Assembly: GCF_016745275.1 (NCBI RefSeq)
Contig: NZ_JADOEP010000009.1
Span: 1-64,000 of the forward strand
DNA from: Enterococcus sp. BWB1-3
GTDB taxonomy: Bacteria > Bacillota > Bacilli > Lactobacillales > Enterococcaceae
DNA: 64,000 bases
Reading direction: 5' to 3'
The position numbers and the translations under genes are program-made. The notes under the pieces were generated by a model. The model saw only the letters and a program-made list of their open reading frames with translations, ran no database searches and had not been told where the DNA came from. Below are positions 27,588 to 36,959 of the stretch, piece after piece (within the stretch, counting starts at the first letter, position 1; every line of letters starts with the position of its first letter).

Positions 27588-28346
27588 TTATCCAAATTTC
27601 CCTGATATATAATCTTCTGTTTCTTTTTTCTTCGGATTCAAAAAGATTTTTTTCGTATCGTTAAATTCTATCAGTTCTCCCTGCAAAAAGAAAGCTGTCT
27701 TATCAGAAATACGAGAAGCCTGAGACATATTGTGTGTAACCATAATCATCGTATATTGTTCTTTCAATGTCAGCAGCATACTTTCAATCTTCCCGCTCGA
27801 TACAGGATCCAGAGCACTGGTCGGCTCATCAAGCAAAATAATTTCAGGATTTACTGCTAATACTCTGGCAATACAGACTCTCTGCTGCTGTCCTCCAGAT
27901 AAAGATAACGCACTTTTATGCAGTTTATCTTTCACATCATCCCAAACAGAAGCAGCTTTCAGGCTTGTTTCCACCACTTCGTCCAGTACCTGTTTATCCT
28001 TTTCACCTTTTAAACGCAATCCATATATGACATTTTCATATACGGAAAACGGAAAAGGATTAGGCTGTTGAAATACCATGCCGATTTCTTTACGAAGCTC
28101 TACAGTATCTGTTTTAGGTCCGTAGATATCTTTTCCTTTATACATAACACTGCCAGTTATCGTTACCCCCGGAATCAGATCATTCATTCGATTTAACGAC
28201 CGCAGATAAGTGGATTTCCCACAGCCGGACGGACCGATCATTGCCGTAATTTCTCCCTGATTAATCGAAAGATCGATTCCCTTCAGGGCTTCTTTTTTCC
28301 CGTAATATAAATGCAGATCCTTGGATGAAATAATTTCTTTTGTCAT
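27588..28346 (-). CDS. pstB2: Phosphate ABC transporter ATPase (second copy)
   Basis: This ATPase of 252 residues energises phosphate import. Walker A is GPSGCGKST, the signature LSGGQQQR, and Walker B ends [11 protein letters not shown]. The frame is open upstream into pstB1, but the ribosome site AGGAGGAAAAAG precedes ATG 28346, so I start there. It follows pstB1 with 10 bases between them. Two adjacent, diverged pstB genes are normal for enterococci and streptococci. Confidence 0.95.
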   Translation of the reverse strand: MTKEIISSKDLHLYYGKKEALKGIDLSINQGEITAMIGPSGCGKSTYLRSLNRMNDLIPGVTITGSVMYKGKDIYGPKTDTVELRKEIGMVFQQPNPFPFSVYENVIYGLRLKGEKDKQVLDEVVETSLKAASVWDDVKDKLHKSALSLSGGQQQRVCIARVLAVNPEIILLDEPTSALDPVSSGKIESMLLTLKEQYTMIMVTHNMSQASRISDKTAFFLQGELIEFNDTKKIFLNPKKKETEDYISGKFG

Positions 28347-28356
28347 CTTTTTCCTC

Positions 28357-29166
28357 CTAACCAAAATGTCCGGAAACATAATCTTCTGTTGCCTGTATTT
28401 TTGGTCGCGTAAAGATTTTACGTGTTTCGTCGTATTCAATAACTTTTCCTAAATAGAAAAATGCTGTTTGATCACTGATACGTGCTGCCTGCTGCATATT
28501 GTGCGTTACAATAATAATTGTATAATTGTCTTTCAGGCTGACCAGTGTTTCTTCCACAGTTCCTGTTGAAATAGGGTCCAATGCACTTGCCGGCTCATCT
28601 AATAAAAGAATATCCGGTTTCATTGCAATTGCCCGTGCAATACACAAACGTTGCTGCTGACCTCCGGATAAAGCCAGCGCACTCTTATTCAAATTATCTT
28701 TTACCTGATCCCACAATGCAGCCTGCTTCAAGCTTGTTTCAACAATTTCATCAAGTTTATTTTTATCTTTTTCCCCATGCTGTTTCAATGCAAAAGTAAT
28801 ATTTTCGTAGATTGATTTGCTGAACGGATTTGGACGCTGAAACACCATACCGATTCGCTTACGCATTTCATAGACATCAACCTTCTTACTGTTCACATCC
28901 ACACCTTTGTACATAATTTTCCCTGTAATTTTGGTGTTTGCAATTCCATCATTCATTCGATTCAACGAACGCAGATAAGTGGATTTTCCACAGCCGGAAG
29001 GCCCGATAAGCGCAGTAATCTTGCTCTTTTCAAATTGAAGGTCTACGCCCTTAATCGCTTCATTGTCACCATACCAAACATGCAAGTCCTCTGTATAAAG
29101 AGCAATGGGCGTCTCTTCAGGATTTAACTGGATAATATTTGTTTCATTCAAATTATATTCTTTCAT
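28357..29166 (-). CDS. pstB1: Phosphate ABC transporter ATPase (first copy)
   Basis: This 269-residue ATPase has the same motifs as its neighbour: [17 protein letters not shown] and [11 protein letters not shown]. Its extra N-terminal segment of about 20 residues before the ABC domain is typical of the first PstB in Lactobacillales. It lies 16 bases after pstA. It likely pairs with PstC and PstA as either a homodimer or a heterodimer with PstB2; the sequence cannot decide. Confidence 0.95.
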   Translation of the reverse strand: MKEYNLNETNIIQLNPEETPIALYTEDLHVWYGDNEAIKGVDLQFEKSKITALIGPSGCGKSTYLRSLNRMNDGIANTKITGKIMYKGVDVNSKKVDVYEMRKRIGMVFQRPNPFSKSIYENITFALKQHGEKDKNKLDEIVETSLKQAALWDQVKDNLNKSALALSGGQQQRLCIARAIAMKPDILLLDEPASALDPISTGTVEETLVSLKDNYTIIIVTHNMQQAARISDQTAFFYLGKVIEYDETRKIFTRPKIQATEDYVSGHFG

Positions 29167-29182
29167 TTGTCTACCCCTAACA

Positions 29183-30067
29183 TTACGCTGATGTCAATCG
29201 CTTGTGCAGTTTATTTCCGATAAACCGGGCACCAAAGTTGAATAACAAAACAACGATGATTAAAACTGCAGAGGCTCCTGCTGATACTGCCGGACCATCC
29301 GGCATGGTTCCTTCTGAATTGATTTTCCAGATATGAACAGCTAATGTTTCCGCCTGTCTGAAAATACTGATTGGACTGGAAATACTCAATGGATTCCAAT
29401 TACTGAAATCCAAAGCAGGTGCGCTTTGTCCAGCTGTATAAATCAAGGCGGCTGCTTCGCCAAATATCCGTCCTGAGCTCAAAATCAGTCCTGTCAGAAT
29501 TCCCGGCATTGCTTCAGGTATAATGACCTTTCTCACTGTCTCCCAGCGAGACAAGCCTAGAGCAAGTCCCGCCTCACGCTGTGTGTAATGTACAGCTTTA
29601 AGCGATTCTTCCACATTTCTTGTCAGTAAAGGCAGATTAAAGAACGTCAGTGCAAGTGCACCAGAAATAATTGAAAACCCGTAACCGATTTGAACAACGA
29701 AAACTAAAAAACCAAAAAGACCTACTACGACTGACGGTAATGAGCTCAAAATTTCAATAGAGGTTCGAATCACATCTGTCAGCCAATTCTTTTTTGCATA
29801 TTCCGATAAATATATTCCTGCTCCCAGAGAAATCGGCATACTGATAAGCATTGTTATTAATAGCAGATAAAGAGAGTTAAATAATTGAATCCCAATTCCT
29901 CCGCCTGCCTGATAAGCTTTAGATGGTGTTGTCAGGAAGCTCCAGGAAATATGAGGGAGTCCTCTAAATAGAATGAACAGCAGCAACGCTGCCAATAACA
30001 GGACGATGACTCCGGAAACGGTATAAAGAACACCTGTTGCTATTTTATCAGCTTTTTTAGCATTCAT
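29183..30067 (-). CDS. pstA: Phosphate ABC transporter permease PstA
   Basis: This 294-residue integral membrane protein has six predicted helices and the binding-protein-dependent permease (EAA) loop [20 protein letters not shown], which docks the PstB ATPases. It forms the phosphate channel with PstC. It overlaps pstC by one base, so the two are coupled. Confidence 0.95.
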   Translation of the reverse strand: MNAKKADKIATGVLYTVSGVIVLLLAALLLFILFRGLPHISWSFLTTPSKAYQAGGGIGIQLFNSLYLLLITMLISMPISLGAGIYLSEYAKKNWLTDVIRTSIEILSSLPSVVVGLFGFLVFVVQIGYGFSIISGALALTFFNLPLLTRNVEESLKAVHYTQREAGLALGLSRWETVRKVIIPEAMPGILTGLILSSGRIFGEAAALIYTAGQSAPALDFSNWNPLSISSPISIFRQAETLAVHIWKINSEGTMPDGPAVSAGASAVLIIVVLLFNFGARFIGNKLHKRLTSA

Positions 30068-30987
30068 TATTTCAACGCTCCCTTCCTGCCAATAATTCGA
30101 ATGATAATATTAAATAATAAGGACATTAGGAGTAAAATCAGAGCCAGTGACCAGAGAACATTGTTCTCAACTGTGCCCATAATTGTATTACCGATTCCCA
30201 TCGTTAAGATACTTGTCAATGTTGATGCCGGTGTTGTGAATCCATTTGGCATGACAGCAGCATTACCAATAACCATTTGAATAGCCAACGCTTCACCAAA
30301 CGCCCGAGCCATTCCAAACACAACAGCTGTCAGAATTCCTGGAACAGCCGCTCTTAAAACTACTTTATAGATTGTCTGCCAACGTGTTCCCCCTAAAGCC
30401 AGAGACGCTTCCCGGTAGTGACGTGGAACAGCTTTTAAGGCATCGACAGTCATCGTAGTAACCGTAGGTAAAATCATAACAAACAGAACAAATGTCCCAG
30501 CCAAAATACCAAAACCAGTTCCTCCAAAGATCGAGCGGATAAAGGGTACAATCACTGTCAGTCCGATAAAACCGTAAACCACAGAAGGAATACCCACTAA
30601 TAATTCAATAACCGGCTGCAGAATTTTTGAGCCTTTTTTCGGGGAAATTTCCGTCATAAATACTGCTGCACCAATAGCAAAAGGTGTTGCAATAATGGCT
30701 GATAGAAATGTCACTATGAATGACCCCGTAATCATTGGAAGCGCACCAACCATTGGCTGTCCGCCAGGTCCAGTCGCACTGGGATTCCAATCTGTTCCAA
30801 ATATAAAATCAAAAACATTTATTTTATCTACAAAAAAGGTTGCCATACCTTTGCTTGCTACGAAATAAAAAATTGAAAGTACCACGAGTACAATTAGAGC
30901 AATACATAAGAAACTGATAAATTTTCCCCGTTGCTCCATTCTTGACCGTTTTGATTTTGTCAGTAATTGCTTCTGCACATCTTCCAA
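30067..30987 (-). CDS. pstC: Phosphate ABC transporter permease PstC
   Basis: This partner permease has six predicted helices and EAA loop REASLALGGTRWQTIYKVVL. I start it at TTG 30987 (306 residues), because AAGGAGGGGTTTTC precedes it by a good distance. An in-frame ATG 63 bases upstream has no ribosome site. It lies 114 bases after pstS. Confidence 0.94.
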   Translation of the reverse strand: MEDVQKQLLTKSKRSRMEQRGKFISFLCIALIVLVVLSIFYFVASKGMATFFVDKINVFDFIFGTDWNPSATGPGGQPMVGALPMITGSFIVTFLSAIIATPFAIGAAVFMTEISPKKGSKILQPVIELLVGIPSVVYGFIGLTVIVPFIRSIFGGTGFGILAGTFVLFVMILPTVTTMTVDALKAVPRHYREASLALGGTRWQTIYKVVLRAAVPGILTAVVFGMARAFGEALAIQMVIGNAAVMPNGFTTPASTLTSILTMGIGNTIMGTVENNVLWSLALILLLMSLLFNIIIRIIGRKGALK

Positions 30988-31101
30988 GAAAACCCCTCCT
31001 TGAGCACTATAAGATAAATTCAAGTCTACGCGTTGAATATCAATTTGCATTTAATAACATGTAAATCTTATGTTAAGTTTGTAAATTTTGTGTAAAGATG
31101 A

Positions 31102-31956
31102 TTAATTGATTAAATTTCCTTCCCAGTCCCGTTCAACTTTCATTTTGGAAACAGGAATGTACCCCAGCTGTTCAACAATCTCTCCCTGCACCTGATCCGA
31201 CAGCATAAATTCAAGAAAATCCTTTGTTAATTCTTGCGGTTCGCCCAATGTATACATATGTTCATAGGACCAGATTTTCCAGGCGTTTGTTGTTACATTT
31301 TCATCCGTTGGTTCTATGCCATCAACGCTTAATGTCGCAACCTGATCATTTACATATGAAAAAGCCGTATAGCTGATTGCTCCGGGCGTATCTGAAACAA
31401 TAGATCGAACCATCCCGCTGGAATCCTGTTCTTGTGCCTTTACAGCTGTCTGACCGTCAAGAACCCATTGTTCAAAAGTTGCACGTGTACCGCTTCCTGA
31501 AGCACGATTTAATATAACCACTTCCACATCGGTACCGCCCAGTTCGCTCCAGTTCTTTATTTCTCCAAGAAAGATCTTTCTCAGATTTTCCAATGAGATA
31601 TCAGTCACGCCGATATTTTTGTTTACAATTGGGGTAATTCCGGCAACTGCTACTTTATGATCAACCAGTTTATCGGCATCAATCCCTTTTTTCTCTTCTG
31701 CAAACAGATCAGAATTTCCTATTTCTACAGCACCGGCCTGAACCTGGCTCAGCCCAGTTCCGCTTCCGCCGCCCTGAACATTGATGAACCTTCCAGGGTT
31801 ACTGTTTTGGTAGGCTTCACTTGCGGTTTCCACCAAAGGCTGCAACGCAGATGAGCCGACAGCAGTAATTGATTCTCCACGATCAATCCAGCTGGCACAG
31901 CCTGAAAGTCCGACCAAACTAATAAAGCTAAAAAGAATGAATAATTTCGTTTTCAT
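31102..31956 (-). CDS. pstS: Phosphate-binding lipoprotein PstS
   Basis: This lipoprotein captures phosphate outside the cell and delivers it to PstCA. The signal peptide ends in lipobox LSGC (about 17-20), so it is lipidated by Lgt. The 284-residue protein has conserved phosphate contacts in VGSSALQPLVE and RASGSGTRATFEQWVL. It is first in the pst-phoU cluster. I looked for spaced PhoP boxes before it and saw only two abutting TTAACA units (31995-32006), without the usual 5-base gap. Confidence 0.95.
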   Translation of the reverse strand: MKTKLFILFSFISLVGLSGCASWIDRGESITAVGSSALQPLVETASEAYQNSNPGRFINVQGGGSGTGLSQVQAGAVEIGNSDLFAEEKKGIDADKLVDHKVAVAGITPIVNKNIGVTDISLENLRKIFLGEIKNWSELGGTDVEVVILNRASGSGTRATFEQWVLDGQTAVKAQEQDSSGMVRSIVSDTPGAISYTAFSYVNDQVATLSVDGIEPTDENVTTNAWKIWSYEHMYTLGEPQELTKDFLEFMLSDQVQGEIVEQLGYIPVSKMKVERDWEGNLIN

Positions 31957-32072
31957 TTTTCAACAATCCTCCAAATACTTTCATTCAGTTCATTTTAACA
32001 TTAACATTGGAACTTGAAAATTAAATTTCTTTACTTTTTCTCAAACCCACTGCATTATCATAATAAAATAAC

Positions 32073-32098
32073 AAAAAATCGGAGATTCTCTCCGATTT
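32073..32098 (-). terminator. Terminator of the cardiolipin synthase gene
   Basis: On the minus strand AAATCGGAGA pairs with TCTCCGATTT, followed by TTTTG. Confidence 0.85.
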
Positions 32099-32170
32099 CA
32101 GTAATACTATCTTATGGGCTTGTATCTTAAAAATCAAATGCCAGTTCTTACTCTACTCATTCTGTTTAGT

Positions 32171-33619
32171 TCACAGCAAAGGTGAAATTAGTCTAGCCAA
32201 CCCTTCTTTGAGTTTAATCCAAAAGCCGCGTGCATTGTACTTTTCCTGAGTCAGGAGCTCAGATACTTGCGAATCTTCATAGAATGAATCTCTGACTTTT
32301 TCTGAAAATTCCTGATCATAAATAATCGTATTGACTTCAAAATCCAGTCGGAATGAACGAACATCGATGTTCGCTGATCCCACAGATACAATTCCTCCAT
32401 CTATAATCATCGTTTTAGCATGTATAAAACCATTTTCATAGGTTTCAATAATTGCACCATACTCAAGCAGTTCAGCAGCAAACGAATAGGTTGCCCAGTA
32501 AACCAGCATATGATCTGGTTTATTTGGAATTTGAATTCTTACTTTCACACCAGACAGCAATGCAAGCTTAATTGCCTCATGGATAGATTCGTCAGGAATA
32601 TAGTAAGGAGTCTGAATTAGAATTTCTTTCTTTGCAATGGAAATCATCTTCAAATAAGTCATTTTAATCTGTTCATGTTCAGAATCAGGTCCGCTCGTTA
32701 CCACCTGAACAGCTCGTTTCCCTAAAGAAGTAATAGATGGGAAATAAGCATCATCGTAACTTACTTCCTCAGTATGCTGAGAATTCCAGTCCATCAGGAA
32801 CCGGTTCTGCATACTGTACACAGCATCACCATATATCCGTAGATGATTATCCCTCCAGTACCCAAATTTATCAACAAGTCCCAGATACTCGTTTCCGACA
32901 TTGAATCCTCCAGTGTATCCGATTATTCCGTCAATGACAACAATTTTCCTGTGATTCCGGTAATTAATTCTTGGATTTAAATAGGGGACAAATAATGGAA
33001 AGAAGAAAGCAACTTCCCCTCCTTCTTTCGTTAATCCTTCAAAAAACTTCATATTTACCTGAGTAGAACCCCATGCATCCAAAAGCAGACGAACTTTAAC
33101 CCCTCGTTTAGCTGCAGCTATTAATTCACTTCGTATTTCCTGACCCAATTCATCTGAACGGTATATATAGTACTCCATATGAATGTGATTTTTTGCATTT
33201 TTGATATCATCAATTAGAGCGTCAAATTTCTCCCGCCCATCCGTATATAAAACAATATCATTGTTTGTGGAATACATAGAGCTTTCAAAAATGGTCAGCA
33301 TATAAATCAGCTGCTTCGATTCTACCTCACCCGTAGGCGGATGAGGAAACAGTCCCCGCTTTAACGATTGCTTTTCAACTTCTATCTCTACATTCAAGCC
33401 AAGCTTAACCTGCATCTTCATATCAAATATCTTATCTTTGGAAATTCCTCTTCCTAAAAAGATATAGAGTATAAATCCAACAACTGGAACAAACAACAGA
33501 ACCAGCAACCATGCCCAAGTTTGTGCAGTCTGTTTCCTTTCCCAGAAGACAATAATCAATGACAGTAAAATATTTGCAATAAAAATAATAACAAAAAAAT
33601 TATTAATGACAAAACTCAT
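32171..33619 (-). CDS. cls: Cardiolipin synthase
   Basis: This phospholipase-D-type enzyme condenses two phosphatidylglycerols into cardiolipin at the membrane. The 482 residues start with two membrane helices (about 5-25 and 35-60) and the PLDc_N domain. Two HKD motifs follow: HRKIVVIDGIIGYTGGFN (about 227) and HAKTMIIDGGIVSVGSANID (about 402). The length and both catalytic triads are normal. It stands between pstS and ftsX with its own terminator and an AGGTGAACAG ribosome site. In enterococci Cls changes can accompany lia-linked daptomycin resistance. Confidence 0.95.
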   Translation of the reverse strand: MSFVINNFFVIIFIANILLSLIIVFWERKQTAQTWAWLLVLLFVPVVGFILYIFLGRGISKDKIFDMKMQVKLGLNVEIEVEKQSLKRGLFPHPPTGEVESKQLIYMLTIFESSMYSTNNDIVLYTDGREKFDALIDDIKNAKNHIHMEYYIYRSDELGQEIRSELIAAAKRGVKVRLLLDAWGSTQVNMKFFEGLTKEGGEVAFFFPLFVPYLNPRINYRNHRKIVVIDGIIGYTGGFNVGNEYLGLVDKFGYWRDNHLRIYGDAVYSMQNRFLMDWNSQHTEEVSYDDAYFPSITSLGKRAVQVVTSGPDSEHEQIKMTYLKMISIAKKEILIQTPYYIPDESIHEAIKLALLSGVKVRIQIPNKPDHMLVYWATYSFAAELLEYGAIIETYENGFIHAKTMIIDGGIVSVGSANIDVRSFRLDFEVNTIIYDQEFSEKVRDSFYEDSQVSELLTQEKYNARGFWIKLKEGLARLISPLL

Positions 33620-33693
33620 CTGTTCACCTCAACCCTAACTTTCCCATAATAGTAAGAATAGCGAACTTATTAAAATAAGTAAAGAAAAAAAGC

Positions 33694-33733
33694 GAGGTTG
33701 TGCTAAACACTCATGAGTGTTTAGCACAACCTC
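33694..33733 (-). terminator. 40-base perfect palindrome terminating ftsEX
   Basis: GAGGTTGTGCTAAACACTCA is followed directly by its full reverse complement with no spacer; on the minus strand it leads into CGCTTTTTTTC. This is a very strong terminator for ftsX. Its core resembles the hairpin at 45489-45518. Confidence 0.92.
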
Positions 33734-33744
33734 CGCCTAAATTC

Positions 33745-34629
33745 TTATATCTTTAAGAAACGACGCATTGAAATAATTGATCCTACTGATCCGATAATCA
33801 TACCTGTTCCTACCATCAGCAGATTTAACTGCCATAAAAAGCTTTCAGGCTTAAGCATGGAATAGTTTGAACGCAGCAGCTGCAAATTCAAAATATTATA
33901 TGCTTGTGTATAACCAAATGTCAGTAACAAAATTGGAACAATAGCTCCCAATAACCCAATCCACGCTCCTTCAAGAAAGAACGGCCAACGGATATATCCA
34001 TTTTTAGCACCAACCAGACGCATAATTTGGATTTCTCTTTGTCTGGAAAGGATAGTAATACGTATAGTATTGGAAATTAGGAAAACTGCAACAAACAGCA
34101 ACAACGCTGCAGCAGCAAGTCCCCAGGTTTGAACTGTTTTTGCCAGTTGAATAATCTTATCTGATGAAACACCGCCGTAATCGGCTTTAAAAACATTTTG
34201 AAGTTTTCCGGCATCCTCTGATATTTTCTTTGTCTGTTCAGGTTCTTTTGCACTTAGATAATACACATCATAAAGCGGGTTGCTGTCGCCTTCAAATAAA
34301 TTCCAGGCGTCTCCCATTTGATCTTGTATTTTCTTCAGCTGCTGATCTTTATTTGAATAAGAAATGCTCTCAACATTTTTAATCTGTCCCAGTTCAGCTT
34401 CTAAATTCTGCATCTCCTCCGCAGTTGTTCCAATATCAACAAATACTGAAACTGTTACGTTTTGTGAAATATCTCTTGAAAGCTTTGTAGCATTAAAAAT
34501 AATTGCCATGAAAATACCAACAAGTATCAGTGTAATCGTCACAGCACTGGTTGAAGCAATGGTCATCCAACCGTTTCGCTTCAAACTTTTCATACTCTCA
34601 AGCATATGAGTAAAAAATGTTCTAATCAT
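33745..34629 (-). CDS. ftsX: Cell-division protein FtsX
   Basis: FtsX is the membrane half of the FtsEX complex, which activates peptidoglycan hydrolases such as PcsB at the septum. The 294-residue protein has a first helix (about 23-45), a large extracellular loop (about 50-175) and three C-terminal helices. Conserved RQREIQIMRLVGAKNGYIRWPF lies before the third helix. I start it at ATG 34629, which overlaps the ftsE end by 8 bases; a longer open frame would run well into ftsE. Confidence 0.95.
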   Translation of the reverse strand: MIRTFFTHMLESMKSLKRNGWMTIASTSAVTITLILVGIFMAIIFNATKLSRDISQNVTVSVFVDIGTTAEEMQNLEAELGQIKNVESISYSNKDQQLKKIQDQMGDAWNLFEGDSNPLYDVYYLSAKEPEQTKKISEDAGKLQNVFKADYGGVSSDKIIQLAKTVQTWGLAAAALLLFVAVFLISNTIRITILSRQREIQIMRLVGAKNGYIRWPFFLEGAWIGLLGAIVPILLLTFGYTQAYNILNLQLLRSNYSMLKPESFLWQLNLLMVGTGMIIGSVGSIISMRRFLKI

Positions 34630-35308
34630 CGTAACCGTAATCCCCTTCCGCTTGATCTCGAATGATCCGTCCATTTTCTATCGCAATAACTCTGTGACGG
34701 ATGGTGTTTACGATCGTGCTGTTATGCGTTGCCATCACAACCGTTGTTCCCTGGGCATTGATTCGATCCAGTAATTTCATGATTTCCCAGGAATTTTCCG
34801 GATCAAGATTTCCGGTAGGCTCATCGGCAATAAGAACTTTTGGTGTATTAACAATTGCACGGGCAATAGAAACACGCTGTTGTTCTCCTCCAGATAGTTC
34901 GCTTGGGAAAACACGTACTTTATGTTTCAAACCAACTAAATCTAACACTTCCATTACACGTTTTTTCACCTCACGCGGTTTTCTTCCAATTACCTGCATT
35001 GCGTAGGCAACATTCTCATAAACAGTCTTTTTGCTTAACAGTTTATAGTCCTGGAAAACAATTCCAATTTCTCTTCTCAGATAAGGAACCTCAGTGTTCT
35101 TGATCTTTATCAAGTCGTGTCCGGCAACTTTTAATTTGCCTTTTGTTGCTTTTTCCTCGCGGTACATCAGTTTGATAAACGTTGATTTACCAGCACCTGA
35201 AGGTCCTACAACGTAGACAAACTCACCAGGTTTTATTTCTATTGAAAGATTTCTAATAGCTGTTGTTCCATTAGAATACTTCTTCATTATATCTTTCATT
35301 TCAATCAT
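34622..35308 (-). CDS. ftsE: Cell-division ATPase FtsE
   Basis: This ABC ATPase partner of FtsX has 228 residues, the standard length, when started at ATG 35308 after TGGAGAGAAAACATC. Walker A is GPSGAGKST, the Q-loop region VFQDYKLL, the signature LSGGEQQRVS, and Walker B VLIADEPTGNLDP. The upstream in-frame ATG at 35368 has no ribosome site. An extended -10 promoter lies just upstream. Confidence 0.96.
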   Translation of the reverse strand: MIEMKDIMKKYSNGTTAIRNLSIEIKPGEFVYVVGPSGAGKSTFIKLMYREEKATKGKLKVAGHDLIKIKNTEVPYLRREIGIVFQDYKLLSKKTVYENVAYAMQVIGRKPREVKKRVMEVLDLVGLKHKVRVFPSELSGGEQQRVSIARAIVNTPKVLIADEPTGNLDPENSWEIMKLLDRINAQGTTVVMATHNSTIVNTIRHRVIAIENGRIIRDQAEGDYGYDD

Positions 35309-35345
35309 GATGTTTTCTCTCCATCTCTGTATAAAATCATTGCTT

Positions 35346-35354
35346 ATTATAGCA
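35346..35354 (-). promoter_or_regulatory. Extended -10 promoter of ftsEX
   Basis: TGCTATAAT on the minus strand lies about 40 bases before the ftsE start. No good -35 is seen. Confidence 0.5.
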
Positions 35355-35413
35355 TTAATTTGTTTCAATCCTCTTGCAAGACTTTACAGTTATATTTCAT
35401 TTACAAACTAAAG

Positions 35414-36515
35414 CTAATTAATCTGCATTTTTAAATACGCATCAATAAATCCATCAAGATCTCCATCCATCACAGCTTGTACATTTCCAGTTTCATGATT
35501 CGTCCGGTGATCCTTAACCATGGAGTATGGATGAAAAACATAGGAACGAATCTGAGAGCCCCAGCCAATTTCGAGCTGCTCGCCACGCAGGCTTGCTGCT
35601 TCCTGTTCCTTTTTCTCAAGTTCCAGCTGATAAAGTTTTGCTTTCAGCATAGACATTGCCTGCTCCCTGTTCTTCAGCTGAGAGCGCTGAGCCTGGCTGG
35701 CAACTACCGTCCCAGTTGGAATATGAGTAATCCGAACTGCCGACTCTGTCTTATTGATATGCTGTCCTCCGGCCCCGCTGGCACGATACGTATCAACTTT
35801 CAAATCATCTGTATTAATATCTATTTCTACCGTATCATCCAGTTCAGGCATTACATCGACAGAACAAAATGAAGTATGTCGGCGCTTGGCTGAATCAAAC
35901 GGAGAAATTCTAACCAGACGATGAACGCCTTTTTCGGATTTTAAATAGCCGTAAGCATTATACCCTTTTATTTCCAGTGTAACACTCTTGATCCCCGCTT
36001 CATCTCCTGCAAGATAATCCAGTGTCGCAACTTGAAAGCCATGGCTTTCTGCCCAGCGTGTATACATTCTAAGGAGCATACTCCCCCAATCCTGTGATTC
36101 AGTACCGCCAGCTCCCGGATGCAGTTCAATGATTGCATTATTCTTATCATACGGTTCATTTAACAGAAGAGAAAGTTCATAAACAGCCAGCTTTTCAGTT
36201 AGCTTTTGAATTCTTTCCACCAACTCATCCTGTGTCTCCTGGTCATACTCTTCCTGCTGCAGTTCATTCATGATCTCCAATTCTTCAAGTTCCTCAGACA
36301 ACTGATTAAACTGCTGAAATTTCTCTTTGTAAATATTGGTTTCATTAATCAGCTTTTGCGCTTCTTCTGTATTATCCCAAAAGCCCGGTTCTGCCATTCT
36401 ATGTTCAGCCTCAGCAATGTCTTCCTCTAACTGATCTAAGTCAAAGAGACCCCCTATAGCTGTTGATTTTTTCATTCATTTCATCTAAAGAACGGCGAAT
36501 TTCTGCATTTTCCAT
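35414..36515 (-). CDS. prfB: Peptide chain release factor 2 (programmed +1 frameshift)
   Basis: RF2 ends translation at UGA and UAA. Translation starts at ATG 36515, runs 24 codons ([20 protein letters not shown]..) and meets TGA at 36441-36443. The context TATAGGGGGTCTCTTTGAC is the classic frameshift site: an internal SD-like AGGGGG, then CTT TGA C, after which the ribosome shifts +1 onto GAC. The shifted product has 366 residues. The catalytic GGQ lies in [15 protein letters not shown]. The frameshift autoregulates RF2: low RF2 allows the shift. It lies between secA and ftsE, as in enterococci. Confidence 0.96.
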
Positions 36516-36959
36516 AAATTGAAACATTCCTTTCTTTTCATATACTAAATGGAATTTTGCTGTTTTTGCCCATAGAATTAATAGATACTAAAGACTACAG
36601 GAGAAAAAAAGAAATATCAACTGCTGACTTATTCATCTTTAGCAATTCTTTAATTTTTATGGATGCAGCCAGCCAAACTAAAACATTTGACTGTATGATT
36701 ATTTCAGTTCTGAAAACAGATGATCTGCATCAACTTTTTTCAGCTCAATAAAACAGCGGGACAGAAGTCACTCCTATAAAATGAATCAGAATTTGATTTA
36801 ACTGAGAACCATTTCCTACTAAGCAGTACTAAACAGTTTCTCTGCAAAATTGAATGCTCCGCTTTCTGCAAATAAACAGTCGCAGTCAACCTGCCATTCA
36901 GTTATCAATTTCTGTTCATTCTTTGAAGTTGAATACTTCCGTCCCGATTTCTTCACATA
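36516..36959. other. secA-prfB intergenic gap
   Basis: I see no gene. A fragment AACAGCGGGACAGAAGT (36752-36768) resembles AGAGTGGGACAGAAAAAAGT at 45433-45452, a motif typical of terminator-like repeats. The prfB promoter lies near 36540-36580, with a TAGTATA-type -10. Confidence 0.4.

Noticed and set aside
31995-32006. Two TTAACA units before pstS as a possible PhoP box
   Set aside because: Known PhoP boxes are spaced by about 5 bases; these abut, and only two are present.
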